Below are positions 1-5,333 of a stretch of DNA of 7,180 nucleotides, in pieces. Both the position numbers and the translations under genes were made by a program. Source of the DNA: Treponema sp. (lineage in GTDB: Bacteria; Spirochaetota; Spirochaetia; Treponematales; Breznakiellaceae); contig JAIRUO010000147.1 in NCBI GenBank assembly GCA_031254385.1, positions 1 to 7,180 on the forward strand, given 5' to 3'. Position 1 is the stretch's first letter, and each line of letters starts with the position of its first letter. Below the pieces are notes generated by a model, which saw only the letters and a list, made by a program, of their open reading frames with translations, had not been told where the DNA came from and searched no databases.

Positions 1-22
1 TTCAAGTCTTCTAGGCCGCAAA

Positions 23-3000
23 ATGAGTGGTGCAATAATCCTATTCTCCGTCTCAATGGTTGTTTTTAGCATTATAATCACCTTGCTTGTTACTATGCGT
101 GACCTCGGTCAACGTGACCGCCGGATGAGGCTTTTCTATCCTATGGGGATTACTGCGCTTATCTGGATTGTATTAAACTCGGTCACTATAGTCATAAATC
201 CCATATATTTTCCGTTTGTATACACAGCCAAAGTAGCTTTTCTGATTATTGCGATCTTTGTGTGCACCTGGTTTCTCATTAATTTTGCCGAATCGAAGCT
301 GGCTAATTCCCGTTTGTTCCGATCCGTGCTTATAGTAGTACCTGTAGTGGATATTTTGGTATTGATCACCAATCCGCTGCATTGGCTCTTTTTTACCGCT
401 TATGAGTATCCCATAGCAATAAAAGGACCTGTTTTCAATATACATGTTGTTTTGGTCGTCTCTTCCCTACTGTTTTCTTCTATAATAATAGCCATTTATG
501 TGGTAAAAAATTTCCGGCAGTATCCCTTATTGTTTCTTACATCTATCGGGGTAATTATACCTATTGTGTTGAATTTGCTGTTTTCTTTCCATCTCATCAA
601 ATTTGAACACGATATGTCTCCGGCAGGATATATTTTTACGATTATTGCCTTTTTATATTTCTCCAATATCACCCGGATTGATACGACAAAAAAACTAAGT
701 CAGGCACTGACAGAGATTACCAAAACCCCCGCTCTTTCATCGGGAAAAGTAGAGGAATCCGCCAGTATTATCGCAAAGGAAGCCTGCCACGCGCTGAGTA
801 CGAGCTCCATACGGGTAGGAATATGGACTATTACTGAAGACTCACCCGTTATAAAGAATATAACCTACTATGATTTATCAACAGGAAAAAATACCGTTCA
901 GGCTGATTTTGACCTGTCATACTGCCCGGAATATTTGCGACTCCTCAAATCCGAGCGCATAATTCCCATTAACGATACAAGCATAACTAACCCGCTTTCA
1001 CCTAGCCTGGAAGCTTATGGGCCGAATATATGCGCGCTGCTTGACGCACCAATACGCATCGAAGGCAAACTTGTCGGCATTGTTTGTGTTGAGCAGGATC
1101 GCTGTAAAGATTTTCCCGGAAAGCGCGTATGGACAGCGGAAGAACACAATTTTGTGTCTTCTCTTGCCGATTTTATGACTATTGCCCTATCAAACTCCGA
1201 ACGCCGCACCCTTATGCACCGCACCGAAACAATGATGAGCAATCTGCCCGGCATGGTATATCAGTGCCTAAACGATCCGCCCAACTTTACCTTCACTTTT
1301 GTCAGCGAAGGCAGCATGGAACTAATGGGATATACGCCGATAGAACTCTTATGCAATGCCTCAATGAGATTCATTGACAGGGTTCATCCAGATGATGTTG
1401 AGCAGCTTGAAGAGCTGATCGCTGAAACGCTCTCCATTGGATTTCCGCTTGAAACCACTTACCGTATCATCATGAAGAACGGTACGGTTAAATGGATTTG
1501 GGAGCGCAGTCGGGTTGTTGAGTTTAATCCGGACAGTACGCCGCATCTATTGGAAGGCTTTTATACTGATATTACGGAACAGCGGCGACTGGAAGCTGCG
1601 GAACTTGCCAACCGCGCAAAGTCAGAGTTTTTGGCGAACATGAGCCATGAAATACGGACGCCGATGAACGCAATCCTCGGCATGACTGACCTTGCGCTGC
1701 ATAACATAATTTCGCAGGATGCCGTGCGTGGCTATTTGGGCAATATCAAGAACTCAGGAGCCCAGCTTCTTTCCATCATAAACGACATTCTAGATTTTTC
1801 AAAAGTCGAAGCCGGGGTGATTGAATTGATACCGGAAAAATACAATGTCCATTCGATGATCAACGAAATAGCTGTCATGATTCATGTGCGTATCGGCAAT
1901 AAACCGCTTTTATTCCTAATAGATGATGACCCAGATTTGCCCGAAGAGATGATAGGCGATGTGATCAGGATTAAACAAATTATCATCAATTTACTGACCA
2001 ACGCTGTCAAATTTACCCATGAGGGCCATGTGATCTTTTCTATTAGCTCGGAAGCGTGTGAAGCTAACGACACATATAAACTAAAGGTATCTATAACGGA
2101 CACTGGGATGGGTATTCGTAATGATGATATGCACCTGTTGTTTGAGAGCTTTTCACAAGTTGATACCCGAAGGAACCGGAGTATAGAAGGCACCGGGCTT
2201 GGGCTTGCCATTTCTAAAAACCTCGTTGAACTGATGGGCGGCGAGATTCATGTAGAAAGCAAATACGGCGAGGGGAGCTGTTTTTCATTCTATATCATAC
2301 AGAAAGTGGAATCGTTCCGCACTATAGCAAAATTTTCCAAAAACAAGATAATCCAGGTAGCTATCTTGAAGACAAGCGCATTAAGAACTTACATAATCTC
2401 GGAAAAAATAAAAAAGCTGGGTGCGTCATGCGACATTATAGACAGCCCAGAAAACATCGCCCAATATACACATGTATTTTTTGACTATGAGCAATTTGAA
2501 AGGGTACTAAAGGTAAACTGCCCACACACAAAGCTTTTTGCCATTGGCAGTGGCCTTGAGGATAACGAAAAAGTAACGCCCAATATAGAAATTATATATC
2601 TGCCGCTGACCAGCCTTTTATTGGCAAGACTGTTGGGCGACAATACACGTAATCAAGATGAAACCAATATGGACAAAGAAGAATTATCGCTTCAACTGCA
2701 CAATACGCAGATTTTGGTTGTTGATGATATTGAAATTAATCTGATAATTACTGAAGAAATACTGCTTAATTACGGCGGACGTATTGATACGGCAGATTCT
2801 GGCATAAAAGCCATTGAGATGATAAAAGAAAACGATTACGATATTGTGTTTATGGATCACATGATGCCAGAGATGGACGGCGTGGACGTGACCAAAATTA
2901 TCCGCGCATTGCCAGAAAAAAAATACAAAACACTGCCTATTGTCGCGCTTACCGCAAATGTAGTTGGAGATGTGCGCGATATATTCATGAAGAGCGGGAT

Positions 3001-3100
3001 GAGCGATTTTTTGTCAAAGCCGATGGAACAAGCTGAAATGGAGAGGGTGCTGCGAGAGTGGCTGCCGCAGGAGAAGTGGAGCAATGTGCAGCGCACATGA
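23..3100 (+). CDS. Membrane-bound hybrid sensor histidine kinase (7TM-GAF-PAS-HisKA-HATPase-pseudoREC-REC)
   Basis: A signal-transducing kinase expected in the inner membrane; it should autophosphorylate on His and pass the phosphate to its own receiver. Seven hydrophobic segments fill residues 3-215, like the 7TM sensor region of histidine kinases. A GAF-like domain follows (about 240-393), then a PAS domain (about 405-522) ending in the usual GFYTDITEQRR. The H-box SHEIRTP puts the phospho-His at H542. The ATPase domain has N660 (N-box), DTGMGI at 693-698 and GTGLGL at 723-728. Residues 776-872 look like a degenerate receiver. The C-terminal receiver (896-1016) is intact: D901/D902, phospho-acceptor D945 in FMDHMMPEMDG, T977 and K999. 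No Hpt domain is present and no separate response regulator lies nearby, so its target is unknown, as is its signal. The start at 23 is favoured because TM1 begins immediately after it and a weak AGG lies 7 nt upstream, but the frame stays open to the window edge, so a more upstream start cannot be excluded. Confidence 0.95.
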   Translation: MSGAIILFSVSMVVFSIIITLLVTMRDLGQRDRRMRLFYPMGITALIWIVLNSVTIVINPIYFPFVYTAKVAFLIIAIFVCTWFLINFAESKLANSRLFRSVLIVVPVVDILVLITNPLHWLFFTAYEYPIAIKGPVFNIHVVLVVSSLLFSSIIIAIYVVKNFRQYPLLFLTSIGVIIPIVLNLLFSFHLIKFEHDMSPAGYIFTIIAFLYFSNITRIDTTKKLSQALTEITKTPALSSGKVEESASIIAKEACHALSTSSIRVGIWTITEDSPVIKNITYYDLSTGKNTVQADFDLSYCPEYLRLLKSERIIPINDTSITNPLSPSLEAYGPNICALLDAPIRIEGKLVGIVCVEQDRCKDFPGKRVWTAEEHNFVSSLADFMTIALSNSERRTLMHRTETMMSNLPGMVYQCLNDPPNFTFTFVSEGSMELMGYTPIELLCNASMRFIDRVHPDDVEQLEELIAETLSIGFPLETTYRIIMKNGTVKWIWERSRVVEFNPDSTPHLLEGFYTDITEQRRLEAAELANRAKSEFLANMSHEIRTPMNAILGMTDLALHNIISQDAVRGYLGNIKNSGAQLLSIINDILDFSKVEAGVIELIPEKYNVHSMINEIAVMIHVRIGNKPLLFLIDDDPDLPEEMIGDVIRIKQIIINLLTNAVKFTHEGHVIFSISSEACEANDTYKLKVSITDTGMGIRNDDMHLLFESFSQVDTRRNRSIEGTGLGLAISKNLVELMGGEIHVESKYGEGSCFSFYIIQKVESFRTIAKFSKNKIIQVAILKTSALRTYIISEKIKKLGASCDIIDSPENIAQYTHVFFDYEQFERVLKVNCPHTKLFAIGSGLEDNEKVTPNIEIIYLPLTSLLLARLLGDNTRNQDETNMDKEELSLQLHNTQILVVDDIEINLIITEEILLNYGGRIDTADSGIKAIEMIKENDYDIVFMDHMMPEMDGVDVTKIIRALPEKKYKTLPIVALTANVVGDVRDIFMKSGMSDFLSKPMEQAEMERVLREWLPQEKWSNVQRT

Positions 3101-3107
3101 GTTTAAT
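3084..3107 (+). terminator. Possible weak intrinsic terminator overlapping the kinase stop codon
   Basis: ATGTGC and GCACAT form a perfect 6-bp stem around an AGC loop (3084-3098). The stem runs into the TGA stop of the kinase and is followed by GAGTTTAATT, a short and interrupted T-rich run. The stem is half GC, so termination would be weak. It is the only hairpin seen at this convergent junction. On the minus strand it is not followed by a T tract, so it would not serve the opposing gene well. Confidence 0.35.
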
Positions 3108-4179
3108 TCGGGCCAATCTCCAGCAAGGACCATATCTCTGGGGTTTCCTGGCCAAGGCACCAGAAACCGGCGGCAACTGCGCCCATGCTGCGGTACAGGG
3201 CAAGACGGGTTGAAAGTGAATAGGCATCTTCATAATAAACAGTAACAGTAAGGGTAGTTTGATATCTAAAAGTCGGAATGCCGTTTACCCGCTGTATTTC
3301 ATTTACTCCCTGTTCTCTTCTAATGCGCTGAATGCCGGAATGAAAAAACGCCCTGTTGGGATTAATATCCCCCCAGGTGCGACCGTAAAAGGGAAGGCCC
3401 ATGATGAGTTTTTCCCGGCCTATGGTTTCCAGGGCATAAGCGGCGATTCTACGGCACCAGTCCAGGCTAGCTATGGGGCCGGGCGCACTATTTGACCAGT
3501 GTTCGTCATAGGCCATGACCAGTATGCGGTCAACTATATCCTTTATCTTCGCGTAATCGTATACGTCATTGCTAATTGTTCTGGTTCTTGCGGGAAGGGC
3601 AATGGTAAACATTTTATTCCCAAGTCCAGCCCGGAGTTCTCTCAAGAAAGACAAAAAAGCGTCCCCGTCCCTTGGCGGCACATTCTCAAAATCAATTTGA
3701 AGGCCGTCATAAGCCCTTGACGCTTCCAGCAGATCAGCGATTAGCTGCCTGCGTTCCTCACTCCCCTCTTTTAGGGCAAAATGTGTAAGCGCAGTGCCGT
3801 TACAGACCACAACCAGATGCACCCTTCCCCTAAAAAATGAAATCTTCCGGCGATCCGGTACATTGACAAGCTTGCCGTAGCTGTCCAGTTCCGCCGCAAA
3901 GTACCCAACATCAGAGAGGGGAAAACGGGAGCTAAGGTATTCTTCCTGACCGCTAATCAGATAAGCCCATATTTCCCTGAATGTAGAAACCGGAAGATCC
4001 CCTTCTGGCAGAACAAAGGTAAACTCGGCCTCCACGCTTTGTGGTTCTTCTTCTATAACAGGCGTTTCCTGAAGCGTTTCTTGAGTAATTTCCTGTTCTA
4101 CAGGCACGACGCGTGAAGAACCGCAGCCCGGTAAAAAAACAAAAACCAGTACCATTATAAATAAAAATAATTGTTTCAC
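3103..4179 (-). CDS. GH18-family (YaaH-like) glycoside hydrolase lipoprotein
   Basis: A secreted, lipid-anchored protein of 358 residues. The N-terminus is a lipoprotein signal: Lys2, a hydrophobic stretch, then LPGC with the lipidated cysteine at C19. A tether rich in Glu, Gln, Thr and Pro follows (about 24-52). The rest resembles the GH18 TIM barrel of YaaH/SleL-type proteins. DGLQIDFE at 158-165 matches the DGxDxDxE active site, with the catalytic acid E165 and D163 present but Gln at the middle aspartate (Q161; many YaaH proteins have Asn there). MAYDEH at 222-227, GLPFYGRTW at 261-269 and GFWCLG at 338-343 are further family signatures. Family members cleave GlcNAc-containing glycans such as peptidoglycan; the substrate here is inferred. 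No LysM domain is visible. The start is GTG; the overlapping ATG is followed at once by TGA and is out of frame. No good Shine-Dalgarno is seen. It is divergent from the gene at 4303 and convergent with the kinase, 2 bp between stops. Confidence 0.9.
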   Translation of the reverse strand: MKQLFLFIMVLVFVFLPGCGSSRVVPVEQEITQETLQETPVIEEEPQSVEAEFTFVLPEGDLPVSTFREIWAYLISGQEEYLSSRFPLSDVGYFAAELDSYGKLVNVPDRRKISFFRGRVHLVVVCNGTALTHFALKEGSEERRQLIADLLEASRAYDGLQIDFENVPPRDGDAFLSFLRELRAGLGNKMFTIALPARTRTISNDVYDYAKIKDIVDRILVMAYDEHWSNSAPGPIASLDWCRRIAAYALETIGREKLIMGLPFYGRTWGDINPNRAFFHSGIQRIRREQGVNEIQRVNGIPTFRYQTTLTVTVYYEDAYSLSTRLALYRSMGAVAAGFWCLGQETPEIWSLLEIGPN

Positions 4180-4216
4180 ATTAATTGGAATATATTAAAA
4201 CAAGACTAAAATCAAT

Positions 4217-4231
4217 ATACATAATGTGTAT
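4217..4231. promoter_or_regulatory. Small palindrome in the divergent intergenic region (possible operator)
   Basis: ATACA and TGTAT are perfect 5-bp inverted arms around TAATG; two more flanking pairs match after one mismatch (AA at 4214-4215, TT at 4233-4234). The palindrome lies just upstream of the candidate -35 at 4237 and about 40 bp upstream of the GTG start at 4179, where a regulator of both divergent genes could bind. The region is AT-rich, so short palindromes are expected by chance. Confidence 0.25.
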
Positions 4232-4236
4232 GTTTC

Positions 4237-4266
4237 TTGACATATAGACGCTTATCATAATAAGAT
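4237..4266 (+). promoter_or_regulatory. Candidate sigma-70-type promoter for the 4303 gene and its downstream partner
   Basis: A consensus TTGACA lies at 4237-4242. An 18-nt spacer leads to TAAGAT at 4261-4266 (4 of 6 consensus positions). A better -10 match, GATAAT at 4264-4269, has a long 21-nt spacer. The position, about 35-40 bp before the start codon, suits a short leader. The -35 match is strong but the -10 is ambiguous in this AT-rich stretch. Confidence 0.5.
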
Positions 4267-4290
4267 AATTTCAAGGATAGACTTTATTAA

Positions 4291-4295
4291 AGGAG
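4291..4295 (+). promoter_or_regulatory. Strong Shine-Dalgarno for the 4303 gene
   Basis: AGGAG lies 7 nt before the ATG at 4303, near-ideal spacing. It fixes the start of the exported protein and contrasts with the other three genes, which lack a clear Shine-Dalgarno. Confidence 0.85.
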
Positions 4296-4302
4296 TTATT
4301 TT

Positions 4303-5319
4303 ATGAGAGCCCGAGCTTTAATTCTCATTTTTTTAATGTCTTTTTCTGTATTTTCCGCATTTGCTCAGACTGAGCCTGTTACACTAAGAACCTTTAGTAG
4401 TCTGGTACAGTTGCGCAATTCCGGGGGAAATATCGGAGATTTAGAATTCTATCTTTCCGAGTCCTTAAGGTTTTCAATTATTGACGACCAAAATGCTTCG
4501 GGGCTTATGCCTAACAGCGGTGGGTCTTACTATGCTGATCCGTCCTTGACAATAGAAATAGATAAAAACAATCCGGGGAAAATGATCACTTTCCCTGTTT
4601 CCGGCAGTGAAATTATCGATATTGTTTTCCTTGTGGATGATATACCTATCCTGTTAAAATTCAGAAGGAATGCCCAGCAGGACTTTTTTGTTGTCTATGC
4701 GGTAACGGTTCATACAAGGCCTTACTATCTCTATTCTCAAAGCGAACTTCCCCATCTGCACATAAAATCAACTCGTGTTACCGACCCTAACGAGGTATAT
4801 GCCACGCCCTCGCCGACTGGATCTCAGACCTTATTGGGAACAGGGCAATTGCTTGAGCACGACATAATTCTCTACATAAGAAGAGAGAATCCTAATGTAA
4901 GCAATATCGTAGAAAACCTTATTAGCACATACATTAGGGAAGCGAGTTTTGAAGGGATCAATCATGACATCGCCATTGCCCAGATGCTCTATGCCACAGA
5001 TTTTCTTAGAAACCAGGAAATAATGAGAGCAAATAACTATGGCGGTTTACAGGATGCCAGGTTTCCCAGACTTTTGAGCCAGAGCGAGGCTATGACCGAA
5101 GGGATACGCGCCCATATTCAGCACTTAAAAGCTTATGCTGGCGGCCCCCTTAGGAGCAGGAATGTTGATCCAAGGTACAGCGTGTTAGAACAAAGAAGCC
5201 TTATTGGAAGTGCAGTAACATTTGATAAGCTCTACGAATTTTGGGCAGTAGATTCAGCATCTTACAGAAGAAACATTGAAAGGATACTCGAAGGGCTGTA
5301 TCAGTATTCTTCACGATGA
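4303..5319 (+). CDS. Exported glucosaminidase (GH73)-like protein with an altered catalytic site
   Basis: A 338-residue exported protein. A Sec signal peptide (MRARA, then a hydrophobic core) probably ends with AFA before Q22, giving a soluble periplasmic or secreted product; there is no lipobox. Residues 22 to about 190 match no domain I recognise; they look beta-rich with alternating hydrophobics and end in a Thr/Pro/Ser-rich linker (TPSPTGSQT, 168-176). Residues about 195-336 resemble the glucosaminidase domain of bacterial autolysins: NHDIAIAQM (220-228), NNYGGL (244-249), EGIRAHIQHLKAYA (266-279), VDPRY (288-292) and WAVD (314-317), in family order. In active homologues the stretch after AQM reads like LETGFLR, with Glu as the catalytic acid; here it is YATDFLR, with Ala at 231. 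The protein may therefore bind glycan without cutting it, or may use a different residue. A strong AGGAG and candidate promoter precede it, and it probably shares a transcript with the phosphohexomutase 14 bp downstream. The fold assignment is from motif recognition only. Confidence 0.88.
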   Translation: MRARALILIFLMSFSVFSAFAQTEPVTLRTFSSLVQLRNSGGNIGDLEFYLSESLRFSIIDDQNASGLMPNSGGSYYADPSLTIEIDKNNPGKMITFPVSGSEIIDIVFLVDDIPILLKFRRNAQQDFFVVYAVTVHTRPYYLYSQSELPHLHIKSTRVTDPNEVYATPSPTGSQTLLGTGQLLEHDIILYIRRENPNVSNIVENLISTYIREASFEGINHDIAIAQMLYATDFLRNQEIMRANNYGGLQDARFPRLLSQSEAMTEGIRAHIQHLKAYAGGPLRSRNVDPRYSVLEQRSLIGSAVTFDKLYEFWAVDSASYRRNIERILEGLYQYSSR

Positions 5320-5333
5320 TATACTAAACGCCC

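Noticed and set aside
1..22. Possible 3' end of an upstream gene (codons CAA GTC TTC then TAG at 12-14)
   Set aside because: Only three codons are visible before the stop; nothing supports a coding call.
3259..3720. Two plus-strand open frames of 73-78 codons opposite the GH18 gene
   Set aside because: They lie wholly inside a well-supported gene on the other strand, show no domain-like sequence and lack ribosome sites; they are antisense shadows.
4179..4181. ATG overlapping the GTG start of the GH18 gene
   Set aside because: It is out of frame with the gene and followed directly by TGA, so it cannot start the protein.
4189..4215. Minus-strand promoter for the GH18 gene: TTGATT (4215-4210) and TATATT (4194-4189)
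   Set aside because: The spacer is only 15 nt and the start codon would follow the -10 by 9 nt, leaving almost no leader; such matches are common in AT-rich DNA.
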